A DNA stretch of 64,000 nt from Zoroaster sp. YZ-2022 (taxonomy: Eukaryota; Echinodermata; Asteroidea; Forcipulatida; Zoroasteridae). Below the pieces are notes generated by a model. It was not told where the DNA came from. It ran no database searches and was given only the letters and a program-made list of their open reading frames with translations. The stretch spans positions 26,648,569 to 26,712,568 of the forward strand of contig CM055823.1 of NCBI GenBank assembly GCA_029582265.1, read 5' to 3'. Of the stretch, positions 10,895 to 21,770 are shown one piece after another (positions within the stretch are counted from its first letter, which is position 1; each line of letters opens with the position of its first letter). The position numbers were made by a program, and so were the translations under genes.

Positions 10895-11330
10895 TAGTCT
10901 TGGTTCAAGACTGTGTTTGTATACTGTTTTTACTACACGATCCGTCGCCACACACCGCACAAGGGCGCTACACGAAACACTATACAATCACAAACCGCTA
11001 TCACACTCGAACTGCTATCCAACACAGTCTTTGTATAATCTCCCCCCGAAAACAGGGGAACCACTACGCATGCGTCAATTTATTATGCTAGCGCGGCCCA
11101 CATTTTTGGTGCACACGTGCATAAACAACAACGGACTGCCGTGAATTTGTAGTTCAGTGAACAAATGGACGCATGCGGAGTGGTTTCCCCCATTTTTGGG
11201 GGGAGATTCTACGAAATTCCCAAGACTGTGTTTGATAGCGGTTCGTGTGTGATAGCAGTTCGTGTAGCGCCCTCGTGCAGTGATGGATCGCGTATCAAAT
11301 ACATACAAACACAGTCTTGAACCAAGACTA
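10895..11330. mobile_element. Mutator-like MITE with 9-bp target duplication (436 bp)
   Basis: Termini TAGTCTTGGTTCAAGACTG / inverse are bounded by a perfect 9-bp duplication ACATTTTAC (10886-10894, 11331-11339). The inverted arms are about 210 bp each and occupy nearly the whole element, meeting near 11110. A 9-bp duplication with long inverted repeats is typical of MULE elements (inference from structure only; no transposase). Confidence 0.85.
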
Positions 11331-11339
11331 ACATTTTAC

Positions 11340-12388
11340 CCAAATACTGAACAAACAAACAAAGTTTTTCACAGAGACACAGACTTGTGATCTTCCATTA
11401 TACAAACATTTTATGCATCTTTTACACAGAAATACAGTACATGTATGTATTTGCGTAAACTATAATTTTGAATAACAAATCTTGAATTTTGATTGGCAAA
11501 TTGTAAGCTTTGTACAGTACTGATTTAAACACGGCAGTGCTATTTAAATTATGTGCCTGTGTTTTGCAATCTATGCTGTGCTGTACGCATTTAGCGTGTT
11601 CACCCTGCGTCTAGTTTCAGACGGCGTCTAAGTTCTAGGAACTAGCTCTCCATGCATGGCGCCTAATTCCAAATTGCCCTAAGGCAAACCGGGCAGGGTA
11701 GCAAAACTCAAAACCATGCTCATTGGACGTGAGCACCTTTTGGTGTACAATGCTGTGGACTGGATCACAGCAGGCTGGCACACTTCAATGTACATGTACA
11801 TTACATGTAATCAATAGCTATGTATGCTCTATGACAAAGACAGCTGTGACATGTCCTTGGCCTCCAAGGATTAATTAATCCTTTGTGTAATCAGATGATT
11901 AGATTCCCACAAAGAGTTACTGGATGGCATTGAATTAAACAAACCATACACAAGTCGGCGTACATTTCCCCGTTTTAATTCATCAATAATTCAATACGCA
12001 TGTTGTGAATGATTACTGGTACAATGTAACAACTTGGCCAACAAAGAAAATCATCTGCACTTACAATGAACTCTTTAATAGTTGATAAATCCTTCTTGAT
12101 TAGAATGGTTTATCTTTTATCAGTGGAAACGTATTTATCTAGTTATTATGTCCAAAAATGGCTATAATTCTTACACAAAACACAAATACCTAATATGGAC
12201 ACATGCAAGCTCTACACGTATCTCCCCTAGTTTTCTTCATATTTCAGACAAAAATATTTTTAAAAAACTCTTAGTAAAACAAACTGAGAAAGCACCTGTC
12301 TGGATCAAGAGCAACCTTTTAACTTTAAAAGGAACGTACATCACAGCTCACATTCTTGAGAAAACAAAAAACTTTGACAAGTTTATTT
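11340..12388. other. Intergenic, no gene seen
   Basis: About 1 kb without exon-like frames or terminal-repeat structure. The plus frame starting at 12148 runs into the MITE at 12391 and is not a convincing gene. Confidence 0.45.
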
Positions 12389-12390
12389 TA

Positions 12391-12773
12391 GGCCAAAAAA
12401 GAAAGTCTCCGGTTTCTGGTCATCAGTCGGCTTCAAAATTGGTGCAGCGATGCGCTTTTTGTTTTTTCGGCCATCTTTTTTTTTTTTTTGCCAACATTGA
12501 CACATATAATTATGCGAGGACCAAATTTCCCATATATATACAACGTATGGCGGCTAAGAGAGGCCTCACAAATCGGGCAAACGTTCATACCCCAATGTGA
12601 AAAAGTCGTTTAAAACACAGCACGGTAGAATTCCAATCAATCCAGCAATTTTAGCAGCAATTGGATATTGTTTCATATTTGTAGCAAAAGAAAAAAGAAA
12701 ATTAAAAATGCCGACGCACAGGTCTGAGGCGATGTGCGCGGACACCAGAAACCGGAGTCTTTTTTTTAAAGCC
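12391..12773 (+). mobile_element. TA-flanked MITE, family G, copy 3 (best preserved)
   Basis: TA (12389-12390) then GGCCAAAAAAGAAAGTCTCC GGTTTCTGGTC on the left; ACCAGAAACCGGAGTC, a T-rich run, AAAGCC then TA (12774-12775) on the right. 383 bp, non-coding. This copy defines the family's ends and the TA target. Confidence 0.85.
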
Positions 12774-12893
12774 TAATTGTTAGGTTTTACAAAAAGGTTG
12801 CAGTGAAGGTTGAAGTATAAATTTAACATTCTGTTTTCTCTATGAAAGCACTTCAGACGAATATAATTTTTATCTGGATTTTTGTGTACAAAC

Positions 12894-13263
12894 TTTACAT
12901 CAAGCAAGTTTTTAGAGAATAATTGGTTAATTTGATTAACCAGTAATAACCGATGTGGTATCATTTCTTTACATCAAGCAAGTTTTTAGAGAATAATTGG
13001 TTAATTTGATTAACCAGTAATAACCGAAGTGGTATCATTTCTTTACATCAAGCAAGTTTTTAGAGAATAATTGGTTAATTTGATTAACCAGTAATAACCG
13101 ATGTGGTATCATTTCTTTACATCAAGCAAGTTTTTAGAGAATAATTGGTTAATTTGATTAACCAGTAATAACCGATGTGGTATCATTTCTTTACATCAAG
13201 CAAGTTTTTAGAGAATAATTGGTTAATTTGATTAACCAGTAATAACCGATGTGGTATCATTTC
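12894..13263 (+). repeat. 74-bp tandem repeat, 5 units
   Basis: Five nearly identical 74-bp units beginning TTTACATCAAGCAAGTTTTT, each containing the palindromic TTGGTTAATTTGATTAACCA. Near-identity implies recent expansion. Confidence 0.95.
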
Positions 13264-13537
13264 TTTAAATGTAATTCACAAATACCCAAGACAGTTTGGA
13301 CAATCTGATTGGACAAAATGTAATCATGTGGGGGTGTATAAACGGATGGTAAAGACATGACATCAAAATCAGAGCAGCGCATGTGCCAGCTGTTGGCCAG
13401 CTCTTTTGCATCACACTGACTCATGTGTTTCATGTGTCCCTAAAACATGAATTTGCCCATTTATATTTGGCTTTATTCAACAAATATTTCAGTTTTTTAG
13501 CATTTTGAAAACGAAATCGATACGTGCATTTATGAAT

Positions 13538-13648
13538 GGGAATAACAGTTTGACGCTTGGTCTTTACTGCTCGGTCCTTATCGCCCGTGACCACCCTAAA
13601 AGCGGTCGTTAACCTGCGGTAAAGACCACACGACAAACTGTTATTCCC
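13538..13648. mobile_element. Short inverted-repeat element
   Basis: GGGAATAACAGTTTG (plus GGTCTTTAC further in) on the left is inverted as GTAAAGACC and CAAACTGTTATTCCC on the right. The 111-bp element directly abuts the SINE tail at 13649. No clear target duplication. Confidence 0.6.
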
Positions 13649-13700
13649 TTAATAATAATGTAATGTGCCTTGAGCACCAGTTTGGTGGATACGTGCGCTA

Positions 13701-13746
<46 letters not shown>
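13649..13746 (+). mobile_element. SINE subfamily 1, 3' end only
   Basis: Contains TGCCTTGAGCACCAGTTTGG and ATACGTGCGC followed by a 46-bp (ATT)n tail, matching the 3' end of the SINE at 8258. Confidence 0.8.
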
Positions 13747-13748
<2 letters not shown>

Positions 13749-13749
<1 letters not shown>

Positions 13750-14083
13750 CCTCCTATGCCCAGGCTGAAATTTGGCCCAGTAAGCACCGCACCCACAGAC
13801 AGTCACTTGAGTATTTTTGGTTGCATTGCCAATTGTTCACACATGTGTATAAGAGTGCTGGAGATAGTGGCAAAGTCAAACACACTTGTGTATGTCTTAC
13901 AAGTTATCATGCAGAGTCACACAGAGCTGTGTTATGTACTGCATAAGTTACAGTCGAGTGGTTTTGGTTTGACCTCCTACCACAGCCACACGTGCTTGCA
14001 TTTATTTGAGTGCACTGCACAAAGCCAATGAGACATACAAATTTTGAGTGTCTTTTAATTTGATTGTTAAACCTATAGGAGGG
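13749..14083 (+). mobile_element. piggyBac-like MITE, copy 3 (335 bp)
   Basis: Begins CCCTCCTATGCCC, ends ACCTATAGGAGGG, with TTAA at 13745-13748 and 14084-14087. The left TTAA is formed at the end of the SINE (ATT)n tail, so this element inserted into or beside that tail. The interior is unrelated to the copies at 2952 and 6192 except at the termini. Confidence 0.8.
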
Positions 14084-14269
14084 TTAATAAAGGTTAGTTC
14101 CTGGCATACACTTAGCAAAGATTAACATGATAATAATGCTTATAATAAACAACAAGCTGTCTTTATGAATTTATTAACATAATGAACTCCCAGCCGTATT
14201 CAGTATGTTTTTCCCCATATACCATATGGCTATTTGTATAGAACATTCTAAAATGTACATGCAATATTA

Positions 14270-14881
14270 AGCCGAATAGATTAGTCAACTAAAATGTAAA
14301 CCTTCTGTGTACAATCATACCCTAACAACCCCACGTCCATCAAAATCCATCCCCATCCGAATAGATTACAGCTGCCAAAATGTAAAACTACCATTATACA
14401 ACATCGTTAAAAAGGTTCTAAACTCGGGAATAAATTATCATCACCTACTGCAGCTGCCAAATCGCTCCCAATATATTCAAATCTCTACATAGATTTTTAT
14501 TTGAGGTAAATGTCCGTAAATCATATAACATGTACATTAGGCCTATATATCAATATACATGAAATCATAATATGTCAGCATTAATGAGTACTGATGGCAT
14601 TTTTTAAAATATGTGTAGTCATGGTACTAAAGTTGAGCCGAATAGATTAGTCAACTAAAATGTAAACCTTCCGTGTACAATCATACCCTAACAACCCCAC
14701 GTCCATCAAAATCCATCCCCATCCGAATAGATTACAGCTGCCAAAATGTAAAACTACCATTCTACAACATCGTTAAAAAGGTTCTAAACTCGGGAATAAA
14801 TTATCATCACCTACTGCAGCTGCCAAATCTCTCCCAATATTTTCAAATCTCTACAAGGGAGATTTTTATTTGAGGTAAATG
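14270..14881 (+). repeat. 366-bp direct duplication
   Basis: 14270-14516 is repeated almost identically at 14636-14881 (both start AGCCGAATAGATTAGTCAAC). A third partial copy of the inner part (AACAACCCCACGTCCATCAA) follows at 14899. Non-coding. Confidence 0.85.
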
Positions 14882-14980
14882 TATGTGTACAATTGCACAG
14901 CAACAACCCCACGTCCATCAAAATTCACCCCCTGGTTTTGCTTTGATTTTCTTGGTGGATTCAGTACTGTACATGTATAG

Positions 14981-16044
14981 TAGGCTTGGGCGGTTCTGGC
15001 AGGTACCCGGTTCTACCCGATTCCAAATTGAGAATCGGAACCGCGGTTCCACTCTTTTAAAGAACCGGGTACTCGCAAGAGTCGGTTCTGGAACCGAGTC
15101 CTTCAAATACCCAGTTCCGCAAGCTGAGTCCCAGAGCCAGCTGGGAGCCAAGTCCCAGTCAGAGCCGGCTCCAGCAAAATACCCGACTCTGAGGACCAAC
15201 CCGGCTCCAACTGAAATACGCAGTTATCTGAGCTCCAACACTAAAGCCGAGAATCGGCTCCAGTCAAAATACCCGATTCTCTTTGATGAGTGACCAACAA
15301 AATGTAACTCTAGACTACAGCAAACTTGTGAAGGCGCCACGCATGCAACTGATGCAAACCGCAATGTCTGTGCGTTAGTAGTATCATTGTGCGTCACTGA
15401 GTTGTTTATATAAAGTGGCCCCATAACATGGATACTTTGGTTATAATGGAGTTGTTGTTAAAAATGTTGACAGCATGTGTCTTGAGAAGTGGAGTGATCA
15501 AGGGGCCCCGTAATATGGATAAACTTGTGACGAAGTTAACAGTCATGTTGCTTGTGTTCTTTGTGTTACGTGTACTTTCAACACGGCAATACGACATGGA
15601 CGGTAGTACGTACGGTACCTTGTTTGTAGGGGGTGGTATAATTGCTTAATTGCTCCAACCCCTGAAGCATGTGCATGCAAAGCCATGGCATGTACTCGCA
15701 CGGCTTGTAACGTTGTTTGCTAACGGTAGGACATGGAGGAAGGAAACAGAGGGTAGGATAATGGAAACAAATCTCCAACTTAGCTTAACGTTTCCAAAAA
15801 GTTTCTTTAAAGTTTCTGAAACATATTTTAAATTAAACATTATCATCACTGCATTTGCGGTTGAAAATTGAAACTCCTTCATTTCGTATTAGGGACACAA
15901 CGAAGTTTGAATAGACCGTATGTTTTATTATTTTCTGTAATCCTTATGTTTTTCTTTGAATCTCTTGGAACCGGTTCCGACTCGGAACCGAGTCTTTTTT
16001 TGGAACCGAACCGGTTCCAGAAATTGTGGAACCGCCCAAGCCTA
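14981..16044 (+). mobile_element. hAT element, 1064 bp, non-autonomous
   Basis: Termini TAGGCTTGGGCGGTTC / GAACCGCCCAAGCCTA with a perfect 8-bp duplication ATGTATAG (14973-14980, 16045-16052). Both subterminal regions are packed with GGAACCG/CGGTTCC motifs. The interior has no frame resembling a hAT dimerisation or catalytic domain. Confidence 0.9.
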
Positions 16045-16284
16045 ATGTATAGCCCAGCGAATTGAGCATGTAGCCATGTGTACCAAATCCATCAAACTCC
16101 ACCGGCTGCTTTTTTGTTGGATTCAGGACTGTGTACAGCCAAGCCATAGATGCTTTGCTAATTTGCTACTGTACCAATTCCATCAAAGTCCAACAACTGG
16201 GTGGCTTTTCAATGCACATCGAATAATTTTGGTGGATTCAGGAAAGATTCTACTGAAAAAATGTTAGGGGTTAGGGTTACCGAA

Positions 16285-16520
16285 AGATACATGTATACGC
16301 GGCGACCAAATTTCCCATATACAAAGTATGGTGGCTAAGAGAGGCCTCACAAATCGGACAAATGTTCATACCCCTATGTGAAAAAAATCATTTGAAACAC
16401 AGCACGGCAGATCCAGAAATTTTGACAGCAATTGGACATCGTTTCATAGCAACAACAAAAAATGCTGACGTGCGGGTCCGAGGAGACGCGCGTGGAGACC
16501 AGAAACTGTTGACTTTTTTG
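16285..16520 (+). mobile_element. TA-flanked MITE, family G, copy 4 (5' truncated)
   Basis: Starts within the body (ATACATGTATACGCGGCGAC) and continues through GCTAAGAGAGGCCTCACAAA and GCAATTGGACATCGTTTCAT to the right terminal region (ACCAGAAACTG...GACTTTTTT). Confidence 0.75.
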
Positions 16521-16689
16521 GGGGGGGCCTTATGTAATTCTCTGTGGGTTTGTGGGTAGATTTCTTGTTGTTGGCTGTACAACTGTTGGTGTTTGTGGTT
16601 TCTAATTTAGGGTAGAGTTTAAAACAATTCTTTGCAGTTCCTCCATAACTTCTGCAATATATATCTTCATATCTTTAACCCTAACCCCT

Positions 16690-17125
16690 TGGGTATTTTT
16701 ACTAGAAAGTATCCTGAATCCACCAAAGTCCACCATTTTTGTCACACAAAATGCTGGTGTCCTGAATCCATCAGAATCCGCCAGTGTAGATATTGGACAT
16801 ATCCTGAATCCGCCAAAATCCACCACTAAATTTCTGGCGGATTTTGGCGGATTCAGGATACCATGCTCACATGAAAATTTGTATAGTATGTTGCTGCATA
16901 GAATCCATCAAAATCTAACACATACAAGTGTTGGCTGTACATGTACAGTACATGTAACTATAATCCATCAAAATACATCAACCAACATGACCAAGCAGTT
17001 AAAAACTATTGAAATCCTGAATCCATCAAAGTCCGCCATATGCTCAATGTGGAAATATCCTGAATCCGCCGAAATCCTCCAAAACAGGGGGATGGATTTT
17101 GATGGATTCAGGGTGGTTAGGGTTA
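16690..17125. repeat. Clustered short inverted repeats
   Basis: At least six copies, in both orientations, of CCTGAATCC[AG]CCAAAATCC; two face each other at 16800-16862 and can form a hairpin. Related single motifs extend back to 16085. Origin unknown. Confidence 0.65.
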
Positions 17126-17129
17126 AAGT

Positions 17130-17509
17130 ACTATCTTAAAAGTACTTAAAAGTACAGGACATAATATTTCACAAAATATTGAAATATCACATAAAAAGCC
17201 GAGAAGCAAAAGTTCATTTCAATTCTGCATCAATTATCTCCATGTAGTATGAACATATAGTATGAAAAACAGTCTCCATGAAATCCGACCGTACCTTTCC
17301 AATGAATAAATGAATTGATTACAGTCTGGAAAATTCAGTTCCTCACTTGAACAATGAGACGGGACGGATTTTCACCGAGGCCTTTGACTAATGCATTCTC
17401 CGGACAAAGAAAATCCAAAATTTTGGATTATAAATCTTTCCTATAGATGTTGTCTTTGTGTGTCATACTGTAATCTTTATAATTCAACAATACCCGAGTT
17501 GTTTTGCAA
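17130..17509. other. 3' flank of TMEM86 copy 2
   Basis: A+T-rich, no repeat or exon recognised. It includes the probable 3' UTR of the downstream-reading TMEM86 copy; no clear AATAAA was found near the stop. Confidence 0.4.
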
Positions 17510-18226
17510 TTACTGACTCTTAAGTTTATCAGCTTGCACGGAATTACACGTACTCTCCTTCTGTTCTAACTCTTTCACAGCTGACATTGCAATAAGCAGT
17601 TGTGCCATATAATACGTTGACATTATAATGTAAGGGGCATGCGGCACTGGCTCGGCAAACAAGTTAACCGATAACACAGTATCCGACACCAAGAACAGCG
17701 ATGCTCCGAAAAAAGCGCATAGTCTCGTGTGAGATGGGTTGTTGAAGAAGTCGATGCGTGCCATGGCACGCCACAACATTGTCAAAATGAGAACGCCGTA
17801 GACCAACCCTGGGTACAATACATTTTTAGCGTTGGCCCCAGGCCCGAGGTAGTTCATCAAGATGATGTAGAACGGAAGATAGAACACTAAGAATGTCCAC
17901 CAGATTGGTCGCTCGTGGAATGCGATGATGTACAGGAGATGGGCCAATGCGAAGGCCCCCAGACCGTAGACGAAGTACTCCTGGGCGTAATCCAGGCAGG
18001 CGTCGCCGATCCCAGAGAACAGCAGACCCAGGAGGACACTGGAGGAGTAGCGCGAGTTACCAGCGTGGAAGATCTTTATGCTAACGTAGAGGCAGAGAAA
18101 GACAATGGGGAGACACTTGAGGAGAATCCCCAGGGGTGACGGGGCATTCCCCTGGGGGACCCAGTGTAGGAGATAGAGAAGGGAGAAGGTGACACACGGA
18201 CAGAGTAGCAACAAGTCTGACTTCAA
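17510..18226 (-). CDS. TMEM86: TMEM86/YhhN-family lysoplasmalogenase-like protein, main exon (copy 2)
   Basis: A 3' exon of about 238 codons ending TAA, entered through acceptor CTGTTTCTCAATTGCAG at 18227; the first codons TTG AAG TCA align with TTG CAG TCA of copy 1, so exon boundary and phase are conserved. Shared blocks include LHWVPQGNAPSP, LLKCLPIVFL, FSGIGDACL, TMLWRAMARI, FLVSDTVLSVN and EPVP. I estimate 50-60% identity by eye, indicating an old duplication. The protein is multi-helix and membrane-embedded, with a shorter hydrophilic tail than copy 1 (no KRKR cluster). The starting 5' exon should lie to the right, past tandem repeats. Reaction inferred from the family: hydrolysis of lysoplasmalogen vinyl ether. 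Confidence 0.9.
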   Translation of the reverse strand: MKSDLLLLCPCVTFSLLYLLHWVPQGNAPSPLGILLKCLPIVFLCLYVSIKIFHAGNSRYSSSVLLGLLFSGIGDACLDYAQEYFVYGLGAFALAHLLYIIAFHERPIWWTFLVFYLPFYIILMNYLGPGANAKNVLYPGLVYGVLILTMLWRAMARIDFFNNPSHTRLCAFFGASLFLVSDTVLSVNLFAEPVPHAPYIIMSTYYMAQLLIAMSAVKELEQKESTCNSVQADKLKSQ

Positions 18227-18309
18227 CTGCAATTGAGAAACAGATAATTGTTTTAAAGCCTAATGTCATAAAAGCTATCAAAGTATCAACCCTAACCCTC
18301 CTAGCTATT

Positions 18310-18660
18310 TTGGCAAAGAACCTTCCACCAAAATCCAACACCATGCACTAATACTACCCCCAACTGGTAGAAGTGGGACACCCGGCCCCATGCAAAGTAT
18401 CCCTGTCTGGGTTATACAGTACTGAGTCCATCAAAATACAACACCATGCAGTAACACTACCACCCAACTGTTGGACTTAGCTGGAATTGGGACACCCGGC
18501 CCCATGTAAAGTATCCCTGTCTGGGCTATACAGTACTGAGTCCATCAAAATCCAACACCATGCATTAACACTACCACCCAACTGTTGGACTTAGCTGGAA
18601 TTGGGACACCCGGCCCCATGTAAAGTATCCCTGTCTGGGCTATACAGTACCGAGTCCATC
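18310..18660 (+). repeat. 114-bp tandem repeat, 3 units
   Basis: Three units containing CAACACCATGCA, GGGACACCCGGCCCCATG and AAAGTATCCCTGTCTGGG, ending in GAGTCCATCAAAAT; the first is more diverged. It lies just 5' of TMEM86 copy 2, in its promoter or first intron. Confidence 0.85.
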
Positions 18661-18679
18661 AAAATACAAAAACACAACC

Positions 18680-19608
18680 AGCCATTTTGATGGTTTTGGA
18701 GTTGTTAGCGTTAAATGAATAAGATTCTACAAGGATAAAAATGTCATGCCATTACTACTTTTTGCACGTTGTGTCCTTTTGGTTGGAAAGCAGTTTACAA
18801 CAACCAATTCTTTATTGAATTGATTGATAATCAATGGCCAATGAAAAAATGAGTAAATGAAGAAAAAGATGAGTCATCCATTTTGATCTTGGTTTTTAAG
18901 TACAATTAAAAACAGTTCTCTTTCGAGTATCCCAGATACAAAAAAAAAAAAAACATACAAAAATAATAATAATAATGTCAAGTTCTCTTTAATAACGATT
19001 CTACTTTTATTATGTAACATGTATCTAATAAGATGAGAATGAGAGTTCTGAGAAGAACCGTTGTTAACTCAAACGTTCTTCTCAGAACCCTCACTACTCA
19101 AAAGAGATTATTTCAAAACATGGTATCACCGCAAATCTTACTACATGTATTTATCTATTCCCACCATGCATAGCATTAATTCTTATGTTACATGCATTAT
19201 ATGTCATAATTTCTTCCATTTACCACCCAAGCTCAAAATAATTTTAAATAAAAAAAGTAAGTGACCATTTGAGATGGAAAAATAAGACGGATGAATTTCT
19301 TTGAGTTGTAAAAACACTTTAGCATGATTCTAGAATGGAAATTAGAAAATGAGAAGTGTTTACCTTTTGTGAATACGACAAATTCCATGGGTCATGAAAA
19401 CACAAAAATGAGACGATACGATGATGAATCGAAAACCTGCAACTTCATGTTCATTGTTGAGCGTAACGAGTTGAGCGTAACATACTTATGCATGTTGATC
19501 CGAAACAGACCATTTCACAATGACACAGCATTTGGTAAGATTAGGCCTATCTAGCATATTCAGGGACAATTTTATTCAAAACTTTTATTCAGCTAAATTT
19601 TTACGCAG
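18680..19608. other. Intergenic with one hairpin
   Basis: Mostly unique A+T-rich sequence. 19046-19096 forms a 17-bp hairpin (GAGAGTTCTGAGAAGAAC / inverse GTTCTTCTCAGAACCCTC). The 67- and 76-codon plus frames show no family features. Confidence 0.45.
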
Positions 19609-19610
19609 AA

Positions 19611-19664
<54 letters not shown>

Positions 19665-20027
19665 GAAGATTTCTGGTAATGAAACCAAGGATGCCTCAAA
19701 AGCATACTTAAAAGCATTGTAGCTCGGAAGCCTGAGGAAACCTGTAAACAAGGGCACTTGTTATGTGAACCATAAAAACCGGGGTAAACCCCTACTCTTC
19801 CACGATAAGTGTTCTGGGTTCTTTTACGTGCATTACTTTAGTAATCTAGTACATGGGACCTACGGCTTAACGTCCCATCCGAAGGACGAAGTAATTATGG
19901 TTAATTGTCTTGCTCAAGGACACAAGCTCCGCGACCGGCCAGGTCGGGATTCGAACCCACATTCTGATGCATTCTGATGCCACCAGAACTTGAATCCGAT
20001 GCGCTAGACCGCTCGGCCACAACACTC
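19609..20027 (-). mobile_element. tRNA-derived SINE, subfamily 2, full length
   Basis: Minus strand: the head at 20027-19945 (TGGCCGAGCGGTCTAGCGC ... GGGTTCGAATCCC) resembles a Leu/Ser tRNA. The body differs from subfamily 1 (CCTTCGGATGGGACGTTAAG, GTAAAAGAACCCAGAACAC), with an (ATA)n tail at 19609-19663. A related full-length copy is at 37829-38200. Confidence 0.85.
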
Positions 20028-20117
20028 CTCGAATGTTTATATGCATGTAATGATTTATGTAATGACTAGTAAATTGAGAATTGTGTCTATTGCTATGGCA
20101 GGCCTGGAATTTCATTC

Positions 20118-20118
<1 letters not shown>

Positions 20119-20155
<37 letters not shown>

Positions 20156-20206
20156 GATTTGTAGCGCACACATATCCACCCTGCTGGGCGCTCAAGGCGC
20201 GGAAAC
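20119..20206 (-). mobile_element. SINE 3' fragment
   Basis: The (AAT)n tract is followed by TTTGTAGCGCACACATATCCAC and GCGCTCAAGGCGC, the complement of the common SINE 3' end. Confidence 0.7.
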
Positions 20207-20375
20207 AAAGAAAAAACATGAATACAAACAATCTACAATGATAGCATAGGAAAAAGAAAAAGAAAATAATTTTTTTTTTTTTTTTTTAAATATGTACTGA
20301 GATACAGTACCTACAATGCAATTACAAATATACATCATCTTTGAAGAATTGTGACATAAGATGAGGAGCATAGCC

Positions 20376-20466
20376 CCATACCTAGGGCCAATACACTGGA
20401 CTCCCTCCGTATCCTTGGCCCTAGCCCCATTCTAGGGCCAATACACTGGACTCCCTCCGTATCCTT
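20376..20466 (+). repeat. Short tandem duplication
   Basis: Two copies of CTAGGGCCAATACACTGGAC followed by TCCCTCCGTATCCTT, about 49 bp apart. Confidence 0.75.
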
Positions 20467-20469
20467 CGT

Positions 20470-21548
20470 ATGGATGTGCATAACGTTACATTCATTGCTC
20501 AAAATCTCCCAAAATATCATTTCAAATCCTCACATGACTACACTTTCCTCTCCTTAGGCCATGAGAATGAAAGTCATAGATTTGCGTCCACCGCCCGCAT
20601 GTCCCAAAAGCTACCGCCTAAATTTTTCATTATTTGCCAAAAAAATCATTATTTGCACAAAAAAGGTATTTCCACCAAACAAATTTAGTTCCAAATCATC
20701 CACATCACAGTAAAACGAAGTTTTTACCAAATTTCCACCAGTATGTGTGCTATAATCATTAGCACATGTTCTCTTAATACAGTCTTAGTCCCGCGTACGT
20801 CGTTCACAAAAAACGTTGCATCGCGCTAAAACTGTATGGTAAACTCCGTCCGATCCGCACCTGCACCGCCTTCACATGCACAACACGTTCGCTGTTAATG
20901 TTGAGCCTTTGGCCCGCACGTATAATGATGCACGTACATGTACGTACACAGGCGACCATACGTACGGCGACACGCACGTGCACAGGATATCAGGAATAGC
21001 CAAAGGCCTAATCGATCATATAAATTTATTTAGCTGTTTAACTCTGTACCTAAACAACGACTGGAGATATAAGACATGAATGGTATTGTATTCTTTTAAT
21101 CTCGATTTTACTATCAATAATTAATAAGGGAATTGTTGAAATGATCAAGCCAAACTATGAAGAGGTTAATTATCTTTGCATATGGTGGAATATTGATAGA
21201 TCGATAGCGTGATGTGCAAAACAATAAAAAGAGTCAATGACCTAAATTCTCCTTGTTACTCCTCTTTTACCCTTCACCCTTCCCTTTCTCTCTCGCAGGT
21301 AGAAAGCATGTACATAAAGTGATTAAGAATACGTCAAATTAGAAGAAACATCTTGTGATTGCGCTGTTAATGATCAATGGAAATAATGAATAATGAATAA
21401 TGAAAAAAAGCCTCATGTGTTTTCGAAATTTCCTGGACGCAAATCTATGACTTTCATTCTCTTGGCCTAGTGTATCCTCTATCATCTTTAAAGGGAAAAT
21501 CTGTGATATTTCACATATTTGGATAGGAAAGTGGCAGTTGTATTCACT
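20470..21548. other. Intergenic, no gene seen
   Basis: One local inverted pair (ATGAGAATGAAAGTCATAGA at 20560 versus its complement at 21441) and a CpG- and ACGT-rich patch at 20930-20975. No exon or transposase recognised. Confidence 0.45.
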
Positions 21549-21770
21549 ATAAACTCTTTCACGGTAATATGCGCCATGTTTTTGACGGGGCAACATTTTT
21601 TATTTCGAACATTCGTTGCCGTCTGTGACCCAGCGCTAGAACTTCACGCACGCGTCTGGAATGTTATGTACGTGAAGTTCGAGCGCTGGGTCGTAGACGG
21701 CAACGAGTGTTCAAAATAAACAATTTTTCCCCGTCAAAAACATGGCGCATATTACCGTGAAAGGGTTTAT
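21549..21770. mobile_element. Hairpin element, 222 bp
   Basis: Near-perfect inverted arms of about 105 bp: CTTTCACGGTAATATGCGCC, GTTTTTGACGGGG, TTGCCGTCTG, GACCCAGCGCT and AACTTCACG all recur inverted on the right, leaving a loop of only about 15 bp near 21655. No certain target duplication. Probably a MITE. Confidence 0.7.

Noticed and set aside
12148..12600. 150-codon plus frame
   Set aside because: Its second half is MITE family G sequence and the first half has no family features or conserved neighbours.
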